64,000 nt of DNA from Hornefia porci (GTDB lineage Bacteria; Bacillota; Clostridia; Peptostreptococcales; Anaerovoracaceae), in NCBI RefSeq assembly GCF_001940235.1, contig NZ_MJIE01000001.1, positions 1,116,001-1,180,000 of the forward strand, given 5' to 3'. How positions within the stretch are numbered: the stretch's first letter is position 1; each line of letters begins with the position of its first letter. Made by a program: the position numbers and the translations under genes. The notes under the pieces were generated by a model, which saw only the letters and a program-made list of their open reading frames with translations, had not been told where the DNA came from and searched no databases. Of the stretch, positions 51,901 through 60,287 are shown in pieces.

Positions 51901-52161
51901 TCAACCGAGAACGACTATCCCTATCCACAAAAACGGAATCCAGAGAGAGCAGATCATCCATGCTTTTTCTGTTCGGGTAAGTTGCTTCCAATCGATCTTT
52001 AAGTCAATGGCAATCACGATAACGCAGATACAAATAATCAATATTATTCCGGATTTTATCCAGATACTCAGATTCTTCATCAATCCGTACCACTCCAATA
52101 GTGAAGTTATCAGGTAGTATATTGCGAGTAAATACTCAATATTCTTGTCTCTCGTCCTCAT
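51901..52161 (-). CDS. Small membrane protein, 86 aa
   Basis: Starts at 52161 (MRTRDKNIEYLLAIYY) behind AAGAGGAATC. Three hydrophobic segments are seen: IEYLLAIYYLITSLL, SIWIKSGIILIICICVIVIAI (part) and WMICSLWIPFLWIGIVVLG. The layout is like small immunity-type membrane proteins that sit beside toxin genes, but no homology is recognised. It lies just downstream of an A/B hairpin element, whose other side is a decayed secreted-protein gene. Confidence 0.6.
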   Translation of the reverse strand: MRTRDKNIEYLLAIYYLITSLLEWYGLMKNLSIWIKSGIILIICICVIVIAIDLKIDWKQLTRTEKAWMICSLWIPFLWIGIVVLG

Positions 52162-52209
52162 TTGTGCTGATTCCTCTTGTATTCGAAAGTCTTCATCCAT
52201 ATGAACTGA

Positions 52210-52360
52210 TTAATGCGTGCTCAGCTATCGAATATGCTTGAAATATCAATAATACAAAGAGCATATTCGGTAGCCTGCCGCAAGGTTTTCAAGCGTTTCA
52301 TCCGAAAACTCTGCGGCAGTGGGATTCGGAAACGGTCGAATCCCTGAGCACAAGCATCAA
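52210..52360. repeat. Hairpin element, module A copy 2
   Basis: Left arm TTAATGCGTGCTCAG (52210-52224), right arm CTGAGCACAAGCATCAA (52344-52360). Nearly identical to the copy at 31840, with substitutions in the second hairpin (AACTCTGCGG replaces AACCTTGCGG) and in the third (GGTCGAATC replaces GGCCGAATC, which keeps G-T pairing). Confidence 0.85.
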
Positions 52361-52470
52361 TTAGTGTCTGCCGGCGCACCCTTCCATTGGATGGTGCGCC
52401 GCGGCGCTGCTGACAAACTGCCGTCAGCGCCCATTAAGTTCCCGTCGGACTTAATGAACAGACACTAATT
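52359..52470. repeat. Hairpin element, module B copy 3
   Basis: Perfect 12-bp terminal inverted repeats AATTAGTGTCTG (52359-52370) and CAGACACTAATT (52459-52470) enclose the three hairpins of module B. The third hairpin tip is inverted relative to copies 1 and 2 (TCCCGTCGG instead of CCGACGGGG). The right end holds the stop codon of the pseudogene on the minus strand. Confidence 0.85.
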
Positions 52471-53525
52471 ACGATATTTTACTGACAACTGTTACGTTCT
52501 CATTCTTAGGAATATATCCACTATTTTTTCCTCCGTTTCTCCATCTGAAAACAACTGCCACTTTTGCGTACTTTTTGCCAACTTTCGCATATACTGAATT
52601 CCACGATGCATACTTGTACCCGGAATAAGTTTCATTAATAAACACGAAAGTTTTACAAACTCCGACTACAGGTTGTTTGTAGGAGGCCGCGGTTTCGACT
52701 AACCCTGTGCAAAGTTTAAGGGCGCCCTGTTCTGTATACTTATCTCTCAAATCCTTGACTCCCGCTTTCTTGAGGTAGTAAACACTCGTCTTATTTGGAT
52801 GAGATGCTGAACCGGTAACAACAGGATACGCTGTATTTTCGTCAGTGTTAACAATTTGCGTTAATGTGGTTCCATTAATCTCATACATAGTTTCAACAAC
52901 TTCTCCATTTGCATCTTTCGCCCATGCAGGATCAATTGTGCAAACAGTTTCATCCTGGTCATTTACTACAAAAATCTGACCACAATCATATTCATCGAAT
53001 TCATCATTGTAGTCATAGTCCTTGACCAATCGGTATCCCTCAGGCAAATCAAATGTGAAATCATATTCCTTAGGCGCATTTGCGTTATTCATGGCAACCA
53101 GAGTCTTTACGGACTCACACAGTGTCCCACTATTTTCTTCTTTCAGTGCCTGTACGCCGACCGACACATTCGCTCCGGTAGAATTATAGACAACCGTTTC
53201 ATTATCCGTAAGAACGCCCCCCTACCCTAGAAACGAATTCCGGCAAGTACATCACGATGTTTTCTCCTTCATATACCTCCGCAATTACCGGAGCACTTCC
53301 ACTTACAGGAATCTCAATGTTAATTCCATCACCCTTTGCGAGGTACAAATCTTCCTTTTTTTCAATATCTGTATTGATTTCACTAACCCCAGCTACTTTT
53401 TCAATAGAATCTGCGATTGCTTCCGCGGCAATCTCTACACGAGTTGCGGAATCTGTTGCAAATGCGACTGTGGTTATACTAAATCATAACGCAAATGTTA
53501 ATATAAAAACAATACTCTTTTTCAT
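52469..53525 (-). pseudogene. Decayed secreted protein gene (in-frame stop and frameshift)
   Basis: Read from the ATG at 53525: a signal peptide [13 protein letters not shown], then a TGA stop (53486-53484), then [17 protein letters not shown] in the same frame. A second break is a one-base slip in plus-strand C6 (53217-53222): the first frame ends soon after, and [25 protein letters not shown] continues in another. The remaining ~240 residues contain YDFTFDLPEGYRLVKDYDY, CTIDPAWAKDANGEVVET, TLTQIVNTDENTAYPVV and a basic aromatic C-terminus (YAKVAVVFRW). I recognise this pattern from uncharacterised secreted Gram-positive proteins, some bacteriocin-like. Its stop is in an element of module B. 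Confidence 0.8.
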
Positions 53526-53910
53526 TTTTTCATCTACAATTTTCTCTTTCGCTCTCTTTCGCATTACTTCTAAGACGCGCGCTCAGAGTATCCCGATCAG
53601 ATTTTGTAAAATGCGTAAATTACAGAATTCCCAAAGTTACTTCCCATCGGAAAACCGGCTCATCTGCTCTGTCTCTCATGTTATTATTTCTCTACCCATA
53701 CATAACTTGTCACCTCCCTTAAATTTTCTACCTTCACTTATATAAACGCAAAAATATTTAAAAAGGGGCAGTCCTCCGAATCTTTTTTGCATGTATCTTG
53801 TATACTTTTCCCTGCAAATCCCCGTTTTCTCGTGTCATTTCCTCTGAACTCCACTACCTCTTGACACCATCATAATTCAGGATAATAATTGACAGTAGAA
53901 TTGTATAGAT
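53526..53910. other. Intergenic region between the pseudogene and the IS, with a degenerate small reading frame
   Basis: AAGGGAGGTGACA, a strong minus-strand ribosome site near 53710-53720, is followed by an ATG and a frame broken after three codons (MYG then stop) which continues NNNMRDRADEPVFRWEV to a second stop. This looks like a small gene with a premature stop. A Thr-poor AT-rich stretch follows up to the left end of the IS. Confidence 0.35.
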
Positions 53911-55615
53911 TTATAACACTGAAACCTCAAATTTAACGTATATATGAATCCTGCTAAATTACGTACATAATAAGGCTTCCAGATCAATGCATAGCCCTAT
54001 AGTGCCTGAAATACTGGCTTTGCGCAATATTTTGTATTCGAAACCCTTGATTTAGCACTACATATCTGGTACACTTATTACGTAATTAACGTATATATTC
54101 GAGGTACCAAAATGAGCATTCCGCAATCGATCAAGGAGAAAAAGCCTGCACAATTCGGAGCGGTGGAGATCCGCCGATTCGGTGACGACAAATATTATGT
54201 CTACCAGATCTCATCCAAATGGGATCCCGAAAAGAACCGTCCGAAGAAGGTAACTGGCAAAAGCATTGGCAAGATCACCGAGGCTGACGGGTTCATCCCT
54301 AATGCCAACGGACTGAGGCTGATGGCAAAGATGCACATCGCCCCTGATGTGGCACCAGTAGTAAAGAACTATGGCGCATATGAGTTGATGCAGCAGCTCT
54401 CTCCTGATCTCAGTGATCAGATCAAGACATTCTTCCCGAACATGTTCCGGGAGATAAGAACGATCTCACTGATCAGACTCGTGGACAGGGTCTCGTCTGC
54501 AAAGATGATCCAGCCGGTTTTCCTTGACTCATATATGAGTGACATTTGCGGGGACATCGCAGCATCTGAGACATCCGTGCGCAGATTCGTTTCTAAGCTT
54601 GGCACCATGCAGGATACCATCGATGCATTCATGAGGTCCCGTGTCATGCCGAGCACGACTCTGCTGTTTGACGGCACTTCGATCTTCTCAAGGTCGCAGG
54701 ACTCGCTGGCGGTCAAAGGATACAATCCTGATCACAGCCGGAACACTCAGGCTCGCATGCTGTATGTTTTTGAGAAGGATACTCACATGCCGGTCTTCTA
54801 CCGCATTCTTCAGGGATCGATAGTTGACAAGACGGCATTCATCGATACGGTAAAGGCGTCCGGGTGCAGGGACTGCATCATCATTGCAGATAAGGGTTTC
54901 TACTCAAAGAGGAACCTTTCTGTGCTGATGGAGGCTGGGATGAAATATATCCTGCCTCTGCAGGACAACACCGTGAATGTTGAAAATTCCTTCTATGAAG
55001 ACAAAGACGACAACAAATTCGATGATGTGTTTTCCTACAACCACAGGCCTGTCTGGTACCGAAAGAAATCCAGCGGTAACAAGGGCAACTTCATATACAC
55101 GTTCCGTGACGACATACGCAAGGCAGAGCTTGTCGAACGCTATGTGGTCAAGGCTGAGAATGACTACGGCGAAGAAGACCGTAAGCCAAAAGATGTCCTC
55201 AAGCAGATCCGTATGGGATACTTCTCATTCTGCAGCAATCTCGACGTGGAGCCGCAGGAGATATATCTTGCGTACAAGCAGCGCTGGGATATTGAGCAGT
55301 GCTTCGATTACCTGAAGAACAGCGTCATCTGTTCTGCATCTCATGCACGCACAGATGATTACTTCCGTGGCTGGGCGTTCCTGAACCATATAAGCCTGTT
55401 GTATTATTATGGCTTGCTCAATGCACTCAGAAGCACCGGGCTTGACGAACGCTATTCAGCCGAGGATGTCCTGAAGCTGGTAAAGAACATCTACAAAGTC
55501 GATGCCGGCGATGCCGAAGGGTACCGCGTTTCAGCTATCCAGAAGAAGACTCATCGTGTGCTGAACACACTCGGAGTCGACCTATTACGTGAAAACTAAT
55601 GTTTCAGTGTTATAA
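53911..55615 (+). mobile_element. Insertion sequence, IS1634-like, complete
   Basis: Perfect 15-bp terminal inverted repeats: TTATAACACTGAAAC (53911-53925) and GTTTCAGTGTTATAA (55601-55615), 1705 bp in all. One transposase fills most of it, and the left side has two TTAACGTATATAT-like stretches before the gene. Both flanks read ATT next to the ends, so a short target duplication is possible but not certain. It is the only complete IS in the window and sits between a decayed and an intact secreted-protein gene. Confidence 0.92.
54112..55599 (+). CDS. IS1634-family DDE transposase
   Basis: A 495-residue transposase. The N-terminus has FGAVEIRRFGDDKYYVYQISSKWD (part), the DDE core has TLLFDGTSIFSRSQDS (first Asp), IIIADKGFYSKRN (second Asp) and the YREK-like helix YLAYKQRWDIEQCFDYLKN (Glu). 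The final RGWAFLNHISLLYYYGLLNAL is typical of IS4/IS1634-group proteins. The frame is intact to its stop, 2 bases before the right terminal repeat, so it may be active. Confidence 0.93.
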   Translation: MSIPQSIKEKKPAQFGAVEIRRFGDDKYYVYQISSKWDPEKNRPKKVTGKSIGKITEADGFIPNANGLRLMAKMHIAPDVAPVVKNYGAYELMQQLSPDLSDQIKTFFPNMFREIRTISLIRLVDRVSSAKMIQPVFLDSYMSDICGDIAASETSVRRFVSKLGTMQDTIDAFMRSRVMPSTTLLFDGTSIFSRSQDSLAVKGYNPDHSRNTQARMLYVFEKDTHMPVFYRILQGSIVDKTAFIDTVKASGCRDCIIIADKGFYSKRNLSVLMEAGMKYILPLQDNTVNVENSFYEDKDDNKFDDVFSYNHRPVWYRKKSSGNKGNFIYTFRDDIRKAELVERYVVKAENDYGEEDRKPKDVLKQIRMGYFSFCSNLDVEPQEIYLAYKQRWDIEQCFDYLKNSVICSASHARTDDYFRGWAFLNHISLLYYYGLLNALRSTGLDERYSAEDVLKLVKNIYKVDAGDAEGYRVSAIQKKTHRVLNTLGVDLLREN

Positions 55616-55671
55616 TTCAAATAGCATATTTAATTTGTGTAGTAGTATAAGGATGGGAGGTCGCAGATACT

Positions 55672-56343
55672 ATGATGATAAAGATGACAAGGATGAGGTT
55701 GCTGTCTGCATTTATTGTGCTGGCAATGTTGATGACATTATTGCCTGCAAACTATACTTATGCTTCAGATACAATCATTGTTCCAAATAGCGATATTTCG
55801 ATGAGGGTAATTGATGCAAACAAACTTGAAGTGATTGATGGAGATACTATCAGCAAAATATCAGTTGAAGAGGTTGACAGTAATGTTACAAGAATATTTG
55901 TTTCGGAGCCTGGTGTGCCAGATAAGGTGCTGATTGCGAATTCTGAAACAGGAACTGTAACGACAGAAGAGGGGCGGACTATTATCGCCGCTGATGTTGG
56001 TATTGACAAGCAAATAAACATAAAACAATCGGCAGCATCATATAAAAGTAAGACGAAAACCAAGAAGTATTCTTATGCAAAAATCAAGAATGCGCTTGGT
56101 GGAACGGCAACGGTAGCGGGCGTTGCGGGGATGATTATTGCATTGCTCGTTGCTGCAGGATTCTCGGTTCCAGGCATGCTTTCGGTTCTTTGCACATTTT
56201 TAGGTGGAATTCCAGGGCTCATTTCTTATGTGATGAAAGGTTCGTCGAAGCATGGAGTATCAGTTAAGTTAAAAAGTTATATGAGAACCCTGCATCGTGG
56301 GGGAAGACATATAAGGTCGAAGCTTGGAAAATTGTTGGAGTGA
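55672..56343 (+). CDS. Secreted protein with long hydrophobic C-terminal region, bacteriocin-like
   Basis: Starts at 55672 behind GGGAGGT. The first ~30 residues are a signal peptide (LLSAFIVLAMLMTLLPANYTYA). Residues ~30-120 are polar and acidic (DISMRVIDANKLEVIDGDT, VTRIFVSEPGVPD), then a Lys-rich linker (SYKSKTKTKKYSYAK), then ~50 hydrophobic, Gly-rich residues (GGTATVAGVAGMIIALLVAAGF, FLGGIPGLISYVM) and a basic tail with RTLHRGGRHIRSK. An intact three-helix membrane protein follows 25 bases later. The pair looks like a secreted pore-forming peptide precursor and its immunity partner, but no family is identified. Confidence 0.65.
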   Translation: MMIKMTRMRLLSAFIVLAMLMTLLPANYTYASDTIIVPNSDISMRVIDANKLEVIDGDTISKISVEEVDSNVTRIFVSEPGVPDKVLIANSETGTVTTEEGRTIIAADVGIDKQINIKQSAASYKSKTKTKKYSYAKIKNALGGTATVAGVAGMIIALLVAAGFSVPGMLSVLCTFLGGIPGLISYVMKGSSKHGVSVKLKSYMRTLHRGGRHIRSKLGKLLE

Positions 56344-56368
56344 GCAAGTACTAATGTGGGGGGCACGT

Positions 56369-56650
56369 ATGAATATCAAAGAATCTATAATTAATGGGAT
56401 GATAGTATTCAGTTCTATATACATATTTGTATGTGCATTCATTAATCTGCTCGGTGACATAGACCATTTAAATCTTGTTATTGTAATTGGGATGATAGTG
56501 GTGTCTTCGTTTGATGTATTGCTACTAATTGTCAATCTCTCAAAGAACTATAAAAAAATGGTCTCGTCAAAAAAAGCTGTTATTTTTATGTGTGCCTCAC
56601 TAACGATCATGTGGAATGTTATACTGCTACGGTCGATAGTATTACTATGA
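56369..56650 (+). CDS. Small three-helix membrane protein, possible immunity protein
   Basis: Starts at 56369 (MNIKESIINGMIVF) behind GGGGGGC. The 93-residue protein has three hydrophobic segments: GMIVFSSIYIFVCAFINLL, LVIVIGMIVVSSFDVLLLIVNL and VIFMCASLTIMWNVILLRSIV. It follows the secreted hydrophobic protein by 25 bases and is therefore likely co-transcribed. The arrangement suggests it protects the producer, as small multi-helix immunity proteins do; this is inference from arrangement only. Confidence 0.65.
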   Translation: MNIKESIINGMIVFSSIYIFVCAFINLLGDIDHLNLVIVIGMIVVSSFDVLLLIVNLSKNYKKMVSSKKAVIFMCASLTIMWNVILLRSIVLL

Positions 56651-56680
56651 TTCAGTGGTAATGGACTCATAGATCTCTAT

Positions 56681-56929
56681 GTGGACAAAAAAAGCGGCCG
56701 GCACTATACCGTTTCCGAAAGCACAACGAAAGATCTTACGCTTCACATCGACACGGAAGACGGTGATTTGGAGAAAGTAAATTACAGGATCTACGAGGTC
56801 TACGTTCATGAATACAAGAAAACCGGTCGCTGTACCGTCTATCTGAAAAAAAATAAGACCACGATCATTATCAACGGCGACATCAGCCGGGAGGATGCCT
56901 TCGCAGTCATTGACAGTTTCAGAGATTGA
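56681..56929 (+). pseudogene. 5'-truncated gene fragment
   Basis: Starts only at a GTG at 56681 without a ribosome site. In the same frame, upstream to the stop of the previous gene, the reading continues backwards as NGLIDLYVDKKSGRHYTVSES, so the true start is missing. The C-terminal KNKTTIIINGDISREDAFAVIDS resembles the end of DUF4367-like proteins. It marks the right edge of the AT-richer island. Probably a remnant left by recombination. Confidence 0.5.
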
Positions 56930-57044
56930 GTTCGGAGACTATGACAGTCGTGATTATAAATGCCGCATCTGTTGTCAGCTGCGATTCCCGTATCTTTTTT
57001 TCTAATCTCCGGTTAGAAATGTGCGCCGCCGGGCACACCACGAT

Positions 57045-57082
57045 AAAAGGACTGCGACAAACTAATTCCTCACAGTCCTTTT
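57045..57082. terminator. Bidirectional terminator downstream of trpS
   Basis: AAAAGGACTG (57045-57054) pairs with CAGTCCTTTT (57073-57082): a 10-bp stem with A/T flanks on both sides, giving a T4 tract on either strand. It ends the trpS transcript and could stop reads from the island. Confidence 0.7.
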
Positions 57083-57117
57083 CTCTGTTCTGCATAAATG
57101 CCGTCAGCAACGCCCGT

Positions 57118-58224
57118 TCACTGATTCTTCTGTTTCCTGAGAATCGCTTCCCATTCCTTCACGATGGACCGATCCTCGAAATAATCAATCCGCATCGCCT
57201 TCCGCACGCGGCCCAGGGTCTCGTTGGTGGTTTCCACCGCTTTCTCTGTTCCGGCCTTCAGAATATCATAGACAGTATCGATGTCAGCCTCCCACCTCGC
57301 GCGTTCCGCGCGGATCGGACCCAGAGTTTCCTCGAGAACACTGATCAGGAATTTTTTGCAGGTTCCGTCGCCGAGTCCGCCCCGGCGATAGTGCTCCTTC
57401 ATCTCATCCAGATCCGAGTATTCCGGGAGATACTCTGCGAAATGGTCCTTTGTACAAAAAGCATCCAGATAGGTAAACACAACATTCCCTTCGATATGCC
57501 CCGGATCCTCGACCCTGAGATGCTGCGGATCTGTGAACATGTGACCGTTAACCTGTTTCTTCACGGCTTTCGGCGTATCCGACAGATAGATGCAGTTCCC
57601 CAGGGATTTGCTCATCTTCGCCTTGCCGTCCACGCCCGGAAGTCTGCGCTGCGTCTCGTTCTCCGGAATCATGGCCTTCGGCAGGACAAGCGTCTCTCCG
57701 TAAACACGGTTGAATTTCTCTACGATCTCGCGGGTCTGCTCCAGCATCGGCAGCTGATCCTCGCCCACCGGAACCACATTGGCGTTAAATGCGGTGATAT
57801 CCGCGGCCTGGGATACCGGATAAGTGAAAAATCCCACGGGCAGGCCCTCGTCTGCGAAACCCCGCATCTGGATCTCTGCCTTGACGGTCGGGTTGCGGGA
57901 AAGGCGCGCTGTCGTCACCAGGTTCATATAGTAGAAGGTCAGCGCATGCAGCGCCGGCAGCGCCGACTGAACGCAGATCGTTGTCTTCTCGGGATCCAGT
58001 CCCGCCGACAGATAGTCCAGAACCACATTGATGATATTGTCCCGGATTATTCCCGGATCGTCAGCGTTATCCGTCAGCGCCTGATCGTCGGCGATCAGAA
58101 TGTTGATTTCATCATATTCGCCGGAGTTCTGCAGCTCCACCCGCCGCTTCAGCGATCCGACATAATGACCGAGGTGCAGCCGTCCCGTGGGGCGGTCGCC
58201 GGTCAGGATAATATTTTTCCCCAT
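57118..58224 (-). CDS. trpS: Tryptophanyl-tRNA synthetase
   Basis: The start at 58224 (MGKNIILTGDRPTGRLHLGH) is preceded by GGAGGAG; an in-frame ATG at 58251 is less likely. The class I HIGH motif is RLHLGHYVGS and the KMSKS motif is KAKMSKSLGN. At 368 residues it is slightly longer than the E. coli type. It charges tRNA-Trp in the cytoplasm. No T-box is present upstream, unlike asnB. It is the last of a minus-strand run of genes with nitrilase and the Crp regulator. Confidence 0.96.
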   Translation of the reverse strand: MGKNIILTGDRPTGRLHLGHYVGSLKRRVELQNSGEYDEINILIADDQALTDNADDPGIIRDNIINVVLDYLSAGLDPEKTTICVQSALPALHALTFYYMNLVTTARLSRNPTVKAEIQMRGFADEGLPVGFFTYPVSQAADITAFNANVVPVGEDQLPMLEQTREIVEKFNRVYGETLVLPKAMIPENETQRRLPGVDGKAKMSKSLGNCIYLSDTPKAVKKQVNGHMFTDPQHLRVEDPGHIEGNVVFTYLDAFCTKDHFAEYLPEYSDLDEMKEHYRRGGLGDGTCKKFLISVLEETLGPIRAERARWEADIDTVYDILKAGTEKAVETTNETLGRVRKAMRIDYFEDRSIVKEWEAILRKQKNQ

Positions 58225-58354
58225 TGCGAAAGTTCTCCTCCAGATTTTCATAAAGTCAGGGCTTCCGGCCCCGTCCTTCTGATTTTATCACAAAGCGCCG
58301 CTTTCTGAAAGGGGTGCTCCCGGACAAATTCTATTTCCTGCGCTGCGGAACAAA

Positions 58355-58365
58355 TTAATGCGTGC
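58355..58365. repeat. Possible left-end remnant of module A
   Basis: TTAATGCGTGC matches the first 11 bases of the module A left arm at the 3' side of the nitrilase gene; the rest does not match. Weak evidence. Confidence 0.3.
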
Positions 58366-58391
58366 CCTGCCGCCGAACTGCGCCCCGCGCG

Positions 58392-59309
58392 TCACTCATG
58401 CACAATCAGCTCCAGCACGTCCGGACGGGAGTAATGCCCCACCGGATCGTGTTCCATCCGGCACGCCGCCGGCAGATCCATATCCAGATCCGCGTAAATA
58501 ACCGCTTCCTCATCCCATACCGGCTCCGTCACATATTGCCCGAAGGGATCGATAATACAGCTGCCGCCCCGGCACACAATCTCAGGCTGCCGGTCAATCG
58601 CCTCCTGCTCGTTGAGGTCAGAGGGATAGGATTCACGTCGGACGAGCATATCCGCGTTTACAAAATAACATTTTCCTTCGATGGCAATATGCTGAATGGT
58701 GGCCTGCCACTCCGGATTATCATTTGTGTTCGGCGAAATATAAATCGTGATGCCTTTCTGATACAGCGCCACCCGCGCCAAAGGCATATAGCTTTCCCAG
58801 CAGATCAGGCTTCCCATGGGTCCCCAGGGCGTCTCGGTGACAGGGAAAAAGCCTCTGTCCGCATCTCCGTAGACGACCCGTTCCGTCCCTGTGGGCTTCA
58901 GTTTACGGTGCACCTTATATGCTCCGTCCGGCTCGAAAATCACATTGCTGTTGTACAGCGTTCCGTTCACCGCGTCCCGTTCGGAAAATCCGATGCTGAT
59001 GTACGCGCCGGTCTTCACTGCCGCCTGCGAAAGCCTCTCGAACTCCGGTCCTCCGGCAACCACGGAAGCGTCGTAATATTTCTTCCAGTCCTGCCGTCCC
59101 TCCTCCGTCCGCTTTCCCATACTGAATCCGAAATTCATTCCGATGGGATAACCCGGGATGAACAGCTCCGGAAACACGATCAGTTCAGCTCCGTGCTCCG
59201 CCGCTTCTTCGATAAGCTCCAGCGCCTTCTGCACACAGGCCTCTTTCCTGAACAAAACCGGTTCCGCCTGGATCAGCGCAATTCTGCAGTCTTTCCTGAC
59301 ATCCTTCAT
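58392..59309 (-). CDS. Nitrilase
   Basis: A 305-residue carbon-nitrogen hydrolase. Catalytic residues can be placed: Glu48 in VFPELFIPGYP, Lys136 in HRKLKPT, Cys170 in LICWESYMPLAR. CWE with YMPL is the form seen in true nitrilases, which turn nitriles directly into acids and ammonia, rather than in amidases. A second conserved Glu lies in RESYPSD or nearby. No signal peptide. It precedes trpS and follows the Crp gene in the same direction, so it may be co-regulated with it. The nitrile it meets in an anaerobe is unknown. Confidence 0.92.
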   Translation of the reverse strand: MKDVRKDCRIALIQAEPVLFRKEACVQKALELIEEAAEHGAELIVFPELFIPGYPIGMNFGFSMGKRTEEGRQDWKKYYDASVVAGGPEFERLSQAAVKTGAYISIGFSERDAVNGTLYNSNVIFEPDGAYKVHRKLKPTGTERVVYGDADRGFFPVTETPWGPMGSLICWESYMPLARVALYQKGITIYISPNTNDNPEWQATIQHIAIEGKCYFVNADMLVRRESYPSDLNEQEAIDRQPEIVCRGGSCIIDPFGQYVTEPVWDEEAVIYADLDMDLPAACRMEHDPVGHYSRPDVLELIVHE

Positions 59310-59351
59310 TTCCTGTCCTCCGTTTCTTTCCTCTGTCCCTTTCAGCAGTTA

Positions 59352-60110
59352 TCAGCGTCGCAATTCTCCCGCAAGCTCCCTCAATCCGTCGGGATCCGTT
59401 ATCACGATTTTGCCCCGTCCGGTCTGAAGCAGACCGTCCTCCGCCATTCTGCGGACGACGCGGGCCACCACCTCCCGTGCGGTGTTGATCTCACGCGCGA
59501 TCTGTTCGTGGGTAATCCGGATCTCCGGAAAGGTTTCTCCTCCCTGTCCGTCCGCGCCGGAAGTTTTCACCGGACAGGTCTGCTTCGGCACATCGCTCCG
59601 GACGCCCGTCCCGCTCTGCTCCGCCGCGTCTGTGAGAAACGCCGCGATCCTCTGATCGATTCCGTAAAAGAGAATCTGCTGGATCGTCCACATGACGTCG
59701 GAGAACCGGTCCGTCAGAAGCTCATAGATAAAGCTCCGGACGTAGATGTTTTCTTCCTTCAGTCTGCTCAGCACGGAAGTGGGAATGATCAGAATGCGGC
59801 TGTCCTCCTCGACACTCACCTGCGTCTCAAAGGTAATCTGATACATGATGCAGGACGCCGTCAGCACATCGCATTCTCCCGTACGAATATGGTACAGCGT
59901 AATTTCTCTTCCCTCTTCGGACATCATGTGCGCCCGCAGATCGCCGGCAATCACCGCGATAAATCCCAGGCACTCGCCCTCCATCGCACGCAGCACACTG
60001 CCTTTTTCACAGACGCGTATCGCAGAAGCCCTGCGGACCCTGTTTTGTTCCTCCTCTGAAAGCCTGTCCCAGAAGGGAAGACGTCTCAGCTCTGTCTGCA
60101 CCTCGTTCAC
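59352..60110 (-). CDS. Crp/Fnr-family transcriptional regulator
   Basis: A 252-residue regulator. The N-terminal cyclic-nucleotide-binding-like domain spans residues ~10-125 (RVCEKGSVLRAMEGECLGFIAVIAGDLRAHM, parts), followed by a long dimerisation helix and a winged helix-turn-helix (ITHEQIAREINTAREVVARVVRRMAEDGLLQTGRG, parts). Between them is a polar Gly/Ser-rich insertion (SGTGVRSDVPKQTCPVK). No FNR-type Cys cluster is present. It lies just downstream of the persulfide reductase gene and may respond to sulfur or redox stress. Confidence 0.9.
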   Translation of the reverse strand: MNEVQTELRRLPFWDRLSEEEQNRVRRASAIRVCEKGSVLRAMEGECLGFIAVIAGDLRAHMMSEEGREITLYHIRTGECDVLTASCIMYQITFETQVSVEEDSRILIIPTSVLSRLKEENIYVRSFIYELLTDRFSDVMWTIQQILFYGIDQRIAAFLTDAAEQSGTGVRSDVPKQTCPVKTSGADGQGGETFPEIRITHEQIAREINTAREVVARVVRRMAEDGLLQTGRGKIVITDPDGLRELAGELRR

Positions 60111-60180
60111 TGTACTTCACCTCTTTTACAAAATCCTGTCTTCTTGTATTCTACAGGATTTCGGGTGCGGGCACAAGAGA

Positions 60181-60226
60181 CGGATCCCGCAGTTCCTGTA
60201 AAGGCGGATCCCGCAGTTCCTGTAAA
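60181..60226. repeat. Two-copy tandem repeat upstream of the Crp gene
   Basis: CGGATCCCGCAGTTCCTGTAA occurs twice, starting at 60181 and 60205, period 24 (the unit is one base longer than quoted). It lies in the 177-base gap between the Crp start and the reductase stop. Confidence 0.75.
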
Positions 60227-60287
60227 CGAACGCGGGATGACGCTCTGCCCGGACGGATGCGCAGGCTGTGCAGGCAGACCGCGCCGA

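Noticed and set aside
53484..53486. TGA read as an amino acid (recoded codon)
   Set aside because: Other genes, such as glnN, end on TGA in the normal way, and the same gene also has a frameshift, so it is a pseudogene.
53914..53930. A target-site duplication of ATT around the IS
   Set aside because: Three bases in an AT-rich region can match by chance, and the expected duplication for this family is longer, as far as I recall.
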